This document shows positions 22,263-30,536 of a DNA stretch of 58,598 nucleotides, piece after piece. The notes under the pieces were generated by a model. That model did no database searches. It was not told the origin of the DNA and was given only the letters and a program-made list of their open reading frames with translations. This stretch comes from an uncultured Collinsella sp. (GTDB taxonomy: Bacteria; Actinomycetota; Coriobacteriia; Coriobacteriales; Coriobacteriaceae): positions 1 through 58,598 of the forward strand of contig CABUBH010000007.1 of the NCBI GenBank assembly GCA_902489775.1, given 5' to 3'. The position numbers and the translations under genes were made by a program. Position 1 is the stretch's first letter. Each line of letters opens with the position of its first letter.

Positions 22263-24491
22263 ATGGAGCAATCGAGTCTGTTTGGTGACGGCGTGGACAT
22301 CGATACCGAAACGTCTACGACTGCGGAAGCCACCGCGCCGACCGATGCCCGTGCCCAGGCGGCAGCGCGCGCGGCCGAGCTGCGCCACGAGCTCGACTAC
22401 CACGCCTATCGCTACTACATGCTCGACGCACCCGAGATCACGGACGCCGCCTTCGACAAAATGCTCGTTGAGCTGCAGGAAATCGAGGCGGCCTATCCCG
22501 ATCTGGTGACGCCCGACAGCTATACCCAGCGCGTGGGCGGCTACGTGAGCGAGCAGTTTACGCCGGTCACGCACATGGCACGCATGTATTCCATGGACGA
22601 TGCCATGGATCTGGACGAACTCGACGCATGGCTCCAGCGCACCGAGGATGCGCTCGGTGCCGGCAGCGTCACCTATACCTGCGAGCTTAAGATCGACGGT
22701 CTGGGCGTGGCCCTTACCTACCAAAACGGCACCTTCGTACGTGCGGCCACACGTGGCGATGGCACCACGGGCGAGGATGTGTCGCTCAACGTGCGCACCA
22801 TCAAGGATGTGCCCATGCACCTGTCCGAGCCGGCGCTCGCCCACATGGGCGCCGACCGCGAGCGTACCATTGAGGTGCGCGGCGAGGTCTACATGCCTAA
22901 GGGCAGCTTTGTTCGTCTGAACGACGAGGCCGATGCCGAGGGTCGCGACCCCTTCGCCAACCCGCGCAACGCTGCCGCCGGCAGCCTGCGCCAAAAGGAC
23001 CCCAAGATCACGGCACGCCGCGATCTTGCCACCTTTATCTATGCCATCGCCGATACCGATCCGCTGCACGTCCACAGCCAGCGCGAGTTCCTCGACTGGC
23101 TGCGCAACGCTGGCTTTAGCGTCAACCCTAACGTTGCCCGTTGCGCCACGCCCGCCGAGGTCCACGAGTTCTGTGCCCAGGCGCTTGAGCACCGCGGTGA
23201 CCTGGACTACGACATCGACGGCGTGGTCGTAAAGGTCGATAGCTTCCAACAGCAGCTCGACCTGGGCTTTACCGCCCGCGCGCCGCGCTGGGCCATTGCC
23301 TTTAAGTTCCCGCCCGAGGAAAAGCAGACCATCCTGCGCGAGATTCGCATCCAGGTGGGCCGCACCGGTGTGCTCACGCCGGTCGCCGAGTTCGACCCGG
23401 TGACGGTTGCCGGCTCCACCATCGCGCGCGCCACGCTGCACAACATCGACGAGATCCGTCGCAAAAACGTGCGCGAGGGCGACACCATCATCGTGCACAA
23501 GGCGGGTGACGTGATTCCCGAGGTTGTGGGCCCGGTGCTCGACAAGCGCCCGGCCGATTCGGTTGACTGGCACATGCCCGAGGTCTGCCCCGTGTGCGGC
23601 AGCCCCGTGGTCCACGAGGACGGTGAGGTTGCCTACCGCTGCGTCTCCATCGACTGCCCCGCGCAGCTCAAGGAGCGCCTGCTCCACTGGGTGAGCCGCG
23701 GCTGCATGGACGTCGACGGCCTGGGCGACGAGATCGTCGACAAGATGATCGCCGCCGGACTGATCCATGATGTCGCGGACTTCTACCAGCTCACGGTCGA
23801 CGACATCGCCGGACTGGACACGGGGCGCACCTATGCCAGCTCCAACAGCAAAAAGGGCGTCAAGAAGGGCGATCCCATTCCGGTGGGCCTTAAGACGGCC
23901 GAGAAAATCATTGCCGAGCTCAACAAGTCCAAGAGCCAGCCACTCGGTCGCGTGCTGTTTGCCCTGGGCATCCGCCACGTGGGCAAGAGCGTGGGCGAGG
24001 TCATCGCCGAGCGATTCCTGTCGATTGACAAGCTTATCTTGGCGAGCGAAGAGGATATTGCCGAGTGCGAGGGCATCGGTCCCAAGATTGCGGCGAGCGT
24101 CAAGCAGTTCCTGGCCGTGCCCGAGAACCTTGCCGTGCTGGAGCGCCTGCGCCAGGCGGGCCTGTCGCTCGAGGTCGACTTGGGCGCCGCGCACGCGCAA
24201 GCCGCAGCCGACGCTGGCGTGGCGGGCGAGCTCGCCGACGCACAGCCACTCGCGGGTCTGACCTTCGTGCTCACCGGCACGCTCGTCAACCGCACGCGCG
24301 ACGAGGCGGGCGCGGCACTCAAGGTGCTTGGCGCCAAGGTTTCGGGCAGCGTGTCAAAGAAGACGAGCTATCTGGTCGCCGGCCCCAAAGCGGGCTCAAA
24401 GCTCACCAAGGCCGAGCAGCTGGGTGTGCCCGTGTTGGATGAGGCGGCACTTGAACAGATTTTGGCGACGGGTAGGGTCCCGGAGGCATAA
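22263..24491 (+). CDS. ligA: NAD+-dependent DNA ligase
   Basis: 742-aa essential ligase sealing nicks in replication and repair. Domains in order: Ia NAD-binding helices (HAYRYYMLD), adenylation domain with nucleophile Lys143 in CELKIDGLG, OB fold (VGRTGVLTPVAEF), a four-Cys zinc finger (CPVCGSPVV and CVSIDCP), helix-hairpin-helix repeats (ECEGIGPKIA) and a C-terminal BRCT (TFVLTGTLVNRTRDEA). Length is slightly above the usual 670 because of an N-terminal extension of about 35 residues and an Ala-rich linker before BRCT. GAAGGAG sets ATG 22263; the longer frame from 22209 has no site. Confidence 0.97.
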   Translation: MEQSSLFGDGVDIDTETSTTAEATAPTDARAQAAARAAELRHELDYHAYRYYMLDAPEITDAAFDKMLVELQEIEAAYPDLVTPDSYTQRVGGYVSEQFTPVTHMARMYSMDDAMDLDELDAWLQRTEDALGAGSVTYTCELKIDGLGVALTYQNGTFVRAATRGDGTTGEDVSLNVRTIKDVPMHLSEPALAHMGADRERTIEVRGEVYMPKGSFVRLNDEADAEGRDPFANPRNAAAGSLRQKDPKITARRDLATFIYAIADTDPLHVHSQREFLDWLRNAGFSVNPNVARCATPAEVHEFCAQALEHRGDLDYDIDGVVVKVDSFQQQLDLGFTARAPRWAIAFKFPPEEKQTILREIRIQVGRTGVLTPVAEFDPVTVAGSTIARATLHNIDEIRRKNVREGDTIIVHKAGDVIPEVVGPVLDKRPADSVDWHMPEVCPVCGSPVVHEDGEVAYRCVSIDCPAQLKERLLHWVSRGCMDVDGLGDEIVDKMIAAGLIHDVADFYQLTVDDIAGLDTGRTYASSNSKKGVKKGDPIPVGLKTAEKIIAELNKSKSQPLGRVLFALGIRHVGKSVGEVIAERFLSIDKLILASEEDIAECEGIGPKIAASVKQFLAVPENLAVLERLRQAGLSLEVDLGAAHAQAAADAGVAGELADAQPLAGLTFVLTGTLVNRTRDEAGAALKVLGAKVSGSVSKKTSYLVAGPKAGSKLTKAEQLGVPVLDEAALEQILATGRVPEA

Positions 24492-24498
24492 TGATTTG

Positions 24499-24530
24499 TT
24501 GAGGAACTGCGCAGAGGCTCAGTTCCTCAA
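24499..24530. terminator. Hairpin between ligA and the convergent lipoprotein gene
   Basis: 11-bp perfect stem TTGAGGAACTG / CAGTTCCTCAA, overlapping the stop codon of the minus-strand gene. T-runs are weak on both sides. Confidence 0.6.
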
Positions 24531-24913
24531 CATCTCCTTATAGTGTTTGCCTGTTCAATTTCGATATCGTTTCCCTCGTATGATCCAGATGCGTCTACCG
24601 ACTCAAAGCGTGAGTAGGAAACTCTTGTCCCAACTTTGATTTGGGAAAGCTTGTCTTTGATTCGGCCAGATGAGGGGAATGTAATCCGGGTTTGCTTTCC
24701 AGCGTCGGTGTAGCGGGGACTGTTGTCTGTTTGGATTACGAGTTCCGTTCCCTCAATAGAATGAACGCTGCCGGCTCCAAAGACAAGGTAATCATCTCCT
24801 CCGCTATAGCGGGCTCTATCTGTGCATGAAGAAACGGATGCAAACATAGCGAAAATCACCAATATCGTAACCAGGGCAAAGGCCGTGGTGCCATAGCATT
24901 TTGATGGTGCCAT
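24527..24913 (-). CDS. Small lipoprotein paired with peptidase paralogue 2
   Basis: 128-aa protein with a lipoprotein signal: a hydrophobic stretch (residues about 9-27) and lipobox VSSC. The mature domain is beta-rich (SIEGTELVIQ, ITFPSSG, IKVGTRVSYSRFE), like an OB/SH3-type small barrel, and resembles the membrane-anchored protein at 19221-19574. ATG 24913 is 5 bases past the peptidase stop; a TTG at 24925 would overlap it. It is probably co-transcribed and translationally coupled with the peptidase gene. Function is unknown. Confidence 0.65.
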   Translation of the reverse strand: MAPSKCYGTTAFALVTILVIFAMFASVSSCTDRARYSGGDDYLVFGAGSVHSIEGTELVIQTDNSPRYTDAGKQTRITFPSSGRIKDKLSQIKVGTRVSYSRFESVDASGSYEGNDIEIEQANTIRRC

Positions 24914-24918
24914 CCGGT

Positions 24919-26091
24919 CTACCAAAAGACTGTTCCGTTCAATTTGACCATATTGGGCGTTGCATAGTTAATCGCTCGGGGATAAGTGTTCCATCCGTCG
25001 AATACTTCGAGCCACTGCAGTTCGATGCCAGAGCTTCCATTATGCCCAGTAAAATAGCCAGTTACCGTGACTGTATGACCTGATAGCTCGACGGATCCTT
25101 CACTGTTTCGGCTGTTGATCCACATATGATACAAGCCGATATTCCCTTGATCGATAGTTGCTCTGTACTGAGCGAATTGAGGCTGATAACCGAAAAATTG
25201 AGTATTAAGTGCTCTACCCTTTTGAGCGGCAAGACTTTTAAACGGAACAATTCCATCTGGGATGATCGTGCTTCCGTACTCGACGCCCTGATCATTGGTC
25301 TTATACGTTGTTGTGCCAGTGACGTTCCATATTTCTTTATAATAATCGGGATTAAATTGATTAGCGTTTGAACTGGTGAGACCGTAATGCATTGATACAG
25401 CGTACAAGGCAGAAACGACGCATGCATACTTATTAGTGCGGGCTTCAACTAATGATTCCGAGACTCCTCGGAACGGTATTCCGTTTAAATCGTCTATTTG
25501 GAAATGCAACATCAAGTCATCTTCATTGATAATGACTGCATCCCATGAAGTTGGGTTATTGCTTTGAGGTGCTATACCCTTTTCGGTGACAATTGGGACA
25601 GACCGTATATTGTTATAGTTGGTTACACAGTCTCTAGTTCCTGGCACCAAAGTTCCATATTCAATATCGTTGTACGAAATTAGTACGGTTGGGTTTGTGG
25701 CCTGTTGGCCGGAATAAGTTGAAATGGCGTTTGATAGAGAAGCTGAAATCGGGAGAATGGTATCGCCGAGGGTTATCTCCTTCAGAAGCCCAGGATATGA
25801 TGCGTCAAGTATTAAATAACCGTAAGGGCTTCCTTCCCTTGTGACACTGATTTCATAGCCACAGATAAGGCCGATTTGTTGGCATACGGGAACGATTTGC
25901 TCGATCTCTAAGTTCGCGGATCCGTCGACGATGGGCAACAGGGAAAGCGCGTAGTCTTGTGCTAGGTCTGATGTAAAAGCGACGGATGAGTTTGAGTCGG
26001 CAGCGAATACTCTTGTTGGGCGTGACGCGGATAAGCCGATGATCGAGGCTAGGCCGAGAAGAAACGAGCGACGTGATTGAACTCTGGGCAT
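24919..26091 (-). CDS. Secreted papain-like cysteine peptidase candidate (paralogue 2, Tat-type signal)
   Basis: 390-aa exported protein. The N-terminus SRRSFLLGLA followed by a hydrophobic stretch and VFAAD is a twin-arginine-type signal. A prodomain-like region (GYEISVTREG, YGYLILDAS) precedes the peptidase part. Candidate catalytic residues are Cys in KYACVVSALYAVS, His in GHTVTVTGYF and Asp in EVFDGWNTY. These blocks align with paralogue 1 and suggest a papain fold near C10/C39; activity is not proven. CAGGAG precedes the ATG. AT-richer than neighbours. It is followed by the small lipoprotein gene. Confidence 0.65.
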   Translation of the reverse strand: MPRVQSRRSFLLGLASIIGLSASRPTRVFAADSNSSVAFTSDLAQDYALSLLPIVDGSANLEIEQIVPVCQQIGLICGYEISVTREGSPYGYLILDASYPGLLKEITLGDTILPISASLSNAISTYSGQQATNPTVLISYNDIEYGTLVPGTRDCVTNYNNIRSVPIVTEKGIAPQSNNPTSWDAVIINEDDLMLHFQIDDLNGIPFRGVSESLVEARTNKYACVVSALYAVSMHYGLTSSNANQFNPDYYKEIWNVTGTTTYKTNDQGVEYGSTIIPDGIVPFKSLAAQKGRALNTQFFGYQPQFAQYRATIDQGNIGLYHMWINSRNSEGSVELSGHTVTVTGYFTGHNGSSGIELQWLEVFDGWNTYPRAINYATPNMVKLNGTVFW

Positions 26092-26199
26092 AATGTCTCC
26101 TGCCTATGGGGGGCAATATGCTGTCATTTTATTTGCTACATAATACAATCTAATTCGGATTAAGGTAAATGGATGGAATTGCTCGATAAATGGTAGTGA

Positions 26200-27039
26200 T
26201 TAGCGGACCGGTATCGCGATCCTCGTCACATACGCCCCCGGGTCGTCGCTGATGATGTCGTCGATCAGGGCGATCTCGCGCGAGGGACCGGCGGGTGTCA
26301 GGTTGCGCTCGCGCATATAGCTGAGCAGCTGCTCATAGCGTGGGGTTGCTTGCCCGTGCGTGCCGCGAAAGCTAATGGTCAGGCAGCGCGCGGCGGGTCG
26401 CGTCTCGAGGTCGCCCACGTAATCATCGGTGTCATCGAGCAGCAAAAAGACCTCGTCGTAGCCATCAAAGTCGCCGGCGGCGAGGCGCTCGGCGCTAATC
26501 CCAACGCCCAAGTTGCCCAGAAAGACAAAGGTCTCGTGCTGGCCCTTCTGCAGCTGACGAATCTGCCACTCCAGCGCATAGGCGTCGGTAGGCTTGACGC
26601 GTTCGCGCAATACGGCGCAGCGAAGCTCGGGCGCATCGATTGCGCAAATGGTATCGAGCTCGGTGTTCAGGGCATTGTGAAGCAGGGCAAGCCGGTTGTC
26701 GATCTTGCGCGACACGCGCTCCAGCTCGCGGCGCTTGCGCTCGATGAGCTCCTGCTGCTGAGCCAGCTGCCGCTGCATAAGGTTCACGTCGCGCGTGGTC
26801 ACAAACTCACGGATTAGCGCGAGCGGCAAGTCGAGAACACGCAGGTGGCTGATGGTGTTGAGAGTGGAGAGCTGCCGCGATCCGTAGTAGCGGTACCCAC
26901 TCGCCGGATCGATGTGTGCCGGGTCCAGCAAGCCCATCTGCTCGTAATGGCGCAACGTGCCCACGCTTAGGTTAAACAAGCGCGCCACCTCGCCAATGCG
27001 GAGCAGACCCTCGGTATGTTCAGTTGGCGAGTCGGTCAT
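26200..27039 (-). CDS. MerR-family regulator with GyrI-like effector domain
   Basis: 279-aa protein. Residues about 12-80 are the MerR winged helix (RIGEVARLFNLSVGTLRHYE, YRYYGSRQL), then a long coiled coil (about 95-140) and a C-terminal GyrI-like multidrug-sensing domain of BmrR type. AAGGAG supports ATG 27039. It lies 61 bases downstream of the MATE exporter gene on the same strand, so the two probably share the promoter at 28488-28518, whose spacing and dyad are typical for MerR activation. It likely senses substrates of the exporter. Confidence 0.9.
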   Translation of the reverse strand: MTDSPTEHTEGLLRIGEVARLFNLSVGTLRHYEQMGLLDPAHIDPASGYRYYGSRQLSTLNTISHLRVLDLPLALIREFVTTRDVNLMQRQLAQQQELIERKRRELERVSRKIDNRLALLHNALNTELDTICAIDAPELRCAVLRERVKPTDAYALEWQIRQLQKGQHETFVFLGNLGVGISAERLAAGDFDGYDEVFLLLDDTDDYVGDLETRPAARCLTISFRGTHGQATPRYEQLLSYMRERNLTPAGPSREIALIDDIISDDPGAYVTRIAIPVR

Positions 27040-27100
27040 GGCGCCGCTCCTTTCAATGGACGGGGAAGGGGCGCCGAGGTCGTACGACGCAAACGATCCT

Positions 27101-28447
27101 CTAGGCTGCCAACTTGTCAAAAGCCCCACGCCGGTTGAGCACGGTAAACGCGACAACACAGATGACTGCCGACAAAATCGAGCCGCATGGCGAAGCGATG
27201 CCCATGGGAAACAGCGTGTCGGAATAGGCGTTCGACAGCAGCCACGCGCCCGGCACGCGAATGAGTGCCACGGCCAGCACGTTGTGCGCAAAGCCGATGT
27301 AGCTCTTGCCGTATGCAGCGAAAAAGCCACTAAAGCAAATGTGGATGCCGGCAAAAATCGCGTCGAAAATGTAACTGCGCATATAGCCGGTACCGGCCGC
27401 GACGACCGCGGAGTCCTTGGCAAAAAAGCCGATAAACGCCGGTGCCACCAGCCACATCAGCACCGTGATCAGGCAGCCATACACCACCGAGATCGTCATG
27501 GCGTCTTTGAGCACCTGACGCGCGCGATCGCCCTTGCCCGCGCCGGCGTTTTGCGCCGTGAGCGCGCTGACGGTGGCACCCATGGAACTCGGCACAATGA
27601 ACAAAAAGCTGATCATCTTTTCGACCAGGCCCACGGCGGCGGCGTCGACGAGCCCTCGGTGGTTGGCGATGACGGTGATAAACATAAACGCCACCTGGAT
27701 GCAGCCGTCCTGCACGGCCACGGGCACGCCGATCTTAAGAATGCTGCCGAGCACCTCGGGCTGGGGGCGCAGGTCGCTGCGCTTAACGTGGATGTTCGTG
27801 CGACGGCTCTTGAGCCACACGAGCGCGAGGGCAACGCTGGCCGTCTGGGCGGTTACCGTGCCGAGCGCCGCACCCACGGGGCCGAGCCCCATGTGGCCGA
27901 TAAATAGAAAGTCGAGTGCGATGTTGATGATGCACGCCACGCCAATCACGTACATAGGCGAGCGCGAATCGCCCAGCCCGCGAAAGATGGCCGAAAGAAT
28001 GTTGTATGCGGCGATAAAGGGAATGCCCATAAAGCATATACGCAGGTAGGCGGCGGTGCCTTCGACTGCCTCGGGCGGCGTGCCAATGAGTGCCACGATC
28101 TGCGGGCACAGTGCGAGCAGGATAGCGGCCAGCACCACCGAGACACCCATAAAGAGCGTGATGGTGTTGCCGATGGCGGTCTCGGCGCGGTCAAACCGGC
28201 GCGAGCCCACGGCGTGGCCGACGATGACCGTCGTGCCCATGGCCAGGCCCACGAGCGTCACGGTAATGATATAGAGCGTCTGCGCACCATTGCCCACGGC
28301 GGTGATGCCGGCGGCGCCGCTAAACTGCCCCATCATGTACAGATCGGCCATGCCGTAGAGCATCTGCAAAAAGTACGAGAGCATATAGGGCAGGGCAAAG
28401 ACCGCGATGGTCTTGAGGACATTGCCGCGTGTGAGGTCGTGTTCCAT
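27101..28447 (-). CDS. MATE-family multidrug/Na+ antiporter
   Basis: 448-aa inner-membrane protein with 12 predicted helices in two six-helix halves. Family features include the N-terminal ALPYMLSYFLQMLYGMADLY, the VGHAVGS turn in the first half and the related QNAGAGKGDRARQVL segment in the second. It should export cationic drugs or metabolites using an ion gradient. The gene is first in a minus-strand unit with the MerR regulator downstream, and it is divergent from the ABC exporter pair. Confidence 0.93.
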   Translation of the reverse strand: MEHDLTRGNVLKTIAVFALPYMLSYFLQMLYGMADLYMMGQFSGAAGITAVGNGAQTLYIITVTLVGLAMGTTVIVGHAVGSRRFDRAETAIGNTITLFMGVSVVLAAILLALCPQIVALIGTPPEAVEGTAAYLRICFMGIPFIAAYNILSAIFRGLGDSRSPMYVIGVACIINIALDFLFIGHMGLGPVGAALGTVTAQTASVALALVWLKSRRTNIHVKRSDLRPQPEVLGSILKIGVPVAVQDGCIQVAFMFITVIANHRGLVDAAAVGLVEKMISFLFIVPSSMGATVSALTAQNAGAGKGDRARQVLKDAMTISVVYGCLITVLMWLVAPAFIGFFAKDSAVVAAGTGYMRSYIFDAIFAGIHICFSGFFAAYGKSYIGFAHNVLAVALIRVPGAWLLSNAYSDTLFPMGIASPCGSILSAVICVVAFTVLNRRGAFDKLAA

Positions 28448-28487
28448 GGGCGGGGCTTTCTGGCTGGGTTTCTATACGTACCAGTGT

Positions 28488-28518
28488 AGTGAAAACCCTA
28501 TAACGATTGTAGAGTCAA
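28488..28518 (-). promoter_or_regulatory. MerR-type promoter/operator of the MATE gene
   Basis: On the minus strand TTGACT (28513-28518) and TTCACT (28488-28493) are separated by 19 bp, the overlong spacer used by MerR regulators. The 21-bp spacer dyad at 28495-28515 (ACTCTACAA...TTATAGGGT) matches itself except for transitions. Confidence 0.7.
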
Positions 28519-28637
28519 GGTTTATGTTGACGACGGGGCGAAAAAGTCACGCTCGCGTTCATTTCCAATTGAATACGGACGTGCGCCCTGTGAGCATGGC
28601 GCCTGCACTAGCCTTGCAGAAATCGATTTCGGAGCAC

Positions 28638-28666
28638 TTGACGCCGCCGCACGGCGTGCCATAATA
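28638..28666 (+). promoter_or_regulatory. Promoter of the ABC exporter operon
   Basis: TTGACG (28638-28643), 17-bp spacer, ATAATA (28661-28666). The spacer contains GCCGC...GCGGC-type symmetry. Confidence 0.65.
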
Positions 28667-28706
28667 CGTGGGTTTGCGAACAACGTTTGATGGGGGATGA
28701 ACCTGC

Positions 28707-30536
28707 GTGCGCAATCTCAAGATTTTGTTTTCCTATCTGGGGGCATACCGCCGCGACGCCATGCTCGGCGTGTTCTTTGTGACTGCCGAGACGGCGCTCG
28801 AGCTGTTTATCCCGGTCATCATGGCAAATATCATCGATGTGGGCGTGCCCGCGGGTGACATCAACTACATGCTGTTGCAGGGCACGTATATGTTGGTATG
28901 TGCCGCATGTTCGCTGGTACTTGGCTTGGGCTATGCGCGCACGTCTGCTCGCGTCGCCTCGGGGCTGGGCGCTAACCTGCGCGAGGCCGAGTATCGCAAG
29001 ATCCAGACGCTCGCTTTTGGCAATCTGGACAACTACGACGCCAGCTCGCTCGTCACCCGCATGACCACCGATATCACCGTCATCCAAAACGCTATCGGCA
29101 ATGGCTTTCGCCCCATGGTGCGCGGGCCGGTAAATCTGGTCATGGGCCTCGTCTACGCTTTTGCGCTCTCGCGCGAGCTTGCGGCGGTCTTTGCCGTCAT
29201 TCTGCCGATGCTCGCCATCGTGCTCGGTATCATTACCGTGCGCGTGAGCCCGCTCTACCGCCAGCTCCAGACCTCGATGGACCACCTTAACGGCGTGGTG
29301 CAAGAGGACCTTACCGCCGTGCGCGCCGTGAAGGCTTACGTGCGCGCCGAGCACGAGTGCGACAAGTTCGACACCGTCAATACCGAGCTCGCCGGCACGG
29401 CGACCAAGACCTTCGGCACCGCCGTGCTCAACCTGCCGGTGTTCCAACTCTCGATGTACGTGGCTGCGCTCTCGATCCTGTGGATTGGCGGCCGCATGAT
29501 CATCGAAGGTCGCTTGGGCGTGGGCTCGCTCACGGGCTTTATGAGCTACGTGCTGCTGATCATGAACTCGCTCATGATGATTTCCAACGTGTTTTTGCTG
29601 CTCACACGCGCTCTTACGAGTGTGGGCCGTATCGCGGAGGTGTTCGATGAGGAGCCCTTTATCGCCAACCCTGTGGGAGACCTCGCGACTGCGGCGCCAG
29701 CGGACGGCAGTATCGAGTTTCGCGACGTTTCCTTTAAATACCGCGCGGATGCAGCCGAGGATGTGCTCGAGCATATCGACCTTCGCATCGAGAGCGGCTC
29801 GACGGTGGGCATCCTCGGCGGCACGGGCTCGGGCAAGAGTTCGCTTGTGCAGCTGATTGCGCGCCTGTACGACGCCACCGAGGGCGCCGTGCTTGTGGGC
29901 GGACGCGACGTGCGCGACTATGACCTTGCGACCCTACGTGATGCCGTGGGCATTGTGTTGCAAAAGAATGTGCTGTTCACGGGCACCGTGCGCGAGAACC
30001 TGCAGTGGGGCGCGCCCGATGCTACCGACGAGGAGCTGCTGCGCGCCTGCCGGGCGGCATGTGTGGACGAGTTCCTGGATCGCATCGGCGGACTGGACGG
30101 AGAGCTGGGCCAGGGCGGTGCCGGCGTCTCGGGCGGACAAAAGCAGCGCCTGTGCATCGCGCGTACATTGCTCAAGCATCCGCGTGTGCTCATCTTTGAC
30201 GATTCGACCAGCGCGGTCGATATGGCGACCGACGCCAAGATCCGCGAGCATATCGCTCGGATTCCCGATACGACCGTGCTCATCATCGCCCAGCGCATCG
30301 CGAGCGTCATGGATGCCGATCGCATTGTGGTGTTGGACGACGGTCGTGTCCACGGCGTGGGCACGCACGAGGAACTGCTGGCGGGCGATAGCATCTACCA
30401 GGAGATTTACGCCTCGCAGATGGAGTTCGCGGGGAACGCGGACACCGGCGACGGCTGCGACGATGGCTGCGCGAATGATCCGTTTTCCTGCGTTCCCAGC
30501 GGATCGCCCTTGGAAGGGGGTGAGCGCCATGCCTAA
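28707..30536 (+). CDS. ABC exporter half-transporter with degenerate ATPase site
   Basis: 609-aa type I exporter subunit: six-helix membrane domain (residues 1-320) and nucleotide-binding domain (about 335-575). Walker A is GGTGSGKSS, signature VSGGQKQR, Walker B LIFDDSTSAVD. The catalytic glutamate after Walker B is Asp, as in the degenerate half of heterodimeric exporters such as BmrC. The tail (about 30 residues) is Cys/Asp-rich (GDGCDDGC). It starts with GTG after GGGGGATG. The gene overlaps the next ABC gene by 8 bases, so the two subunits are coupled and probably form one heterodimer. The substrate is unknown. Confidence 0.93.
   Translation: MRNLKILFSYLGAYRRDAMLGVFFVTAETALELFIPVIMANIIDVGVPAGDINYMLLQGTYMLVCAACSLVLGLGYARTSARVASGLGANLREAEYRKIQTLAFGNLDNYDASSLVTRMTTDITVIQNAIGNGFRPMVRGPVNLVMGLVYAFALSRELAAVFAVILPMLAIVLGIITVRVSPLYRQLQTSMDHLNGVVQEDLTAVRAVKAYVRAEHECDKFDTVNTELAGTATKTFGTAVLNLPVFQLSMYVAALSILWIGGRMIIEGRLGVGSLTGFMSYVLLIMNSLMMISNVFLLLTRALTSVGRIAEVFDEEPFIANPVGDLATAAPADGSIEFRDVSFKYRADAAEDVLEHIDLRIESGSTVGILGGTGSGKSSLVQLIARLYDATEGAVLVGGRDVRDYDLATLRDAVGIVLQKNVLFTGTVRENLQWGAPDATDEELLRACRAACVDEFLDRIGGLDGELGQGGAGVSGGQKQRLCIARTLLKHPRVLIFDDSTSAVDMATDAKIREHIARIPDTTVLIIAQRIASVMDADRIVVLDDGRVHGVGTHEELLAGDSIYQEIYASQMEFAGNADTGDGCDDGCANDPFSCVPSGSPLEGGERHA

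Noticed and set aside
29857..30528. Long 5' extension of the second ABC subunit frame
   Set aside because: It is an out-of-frame reading of the first ABC gene; the real start at 30529 has a strong ribosome-binding site.
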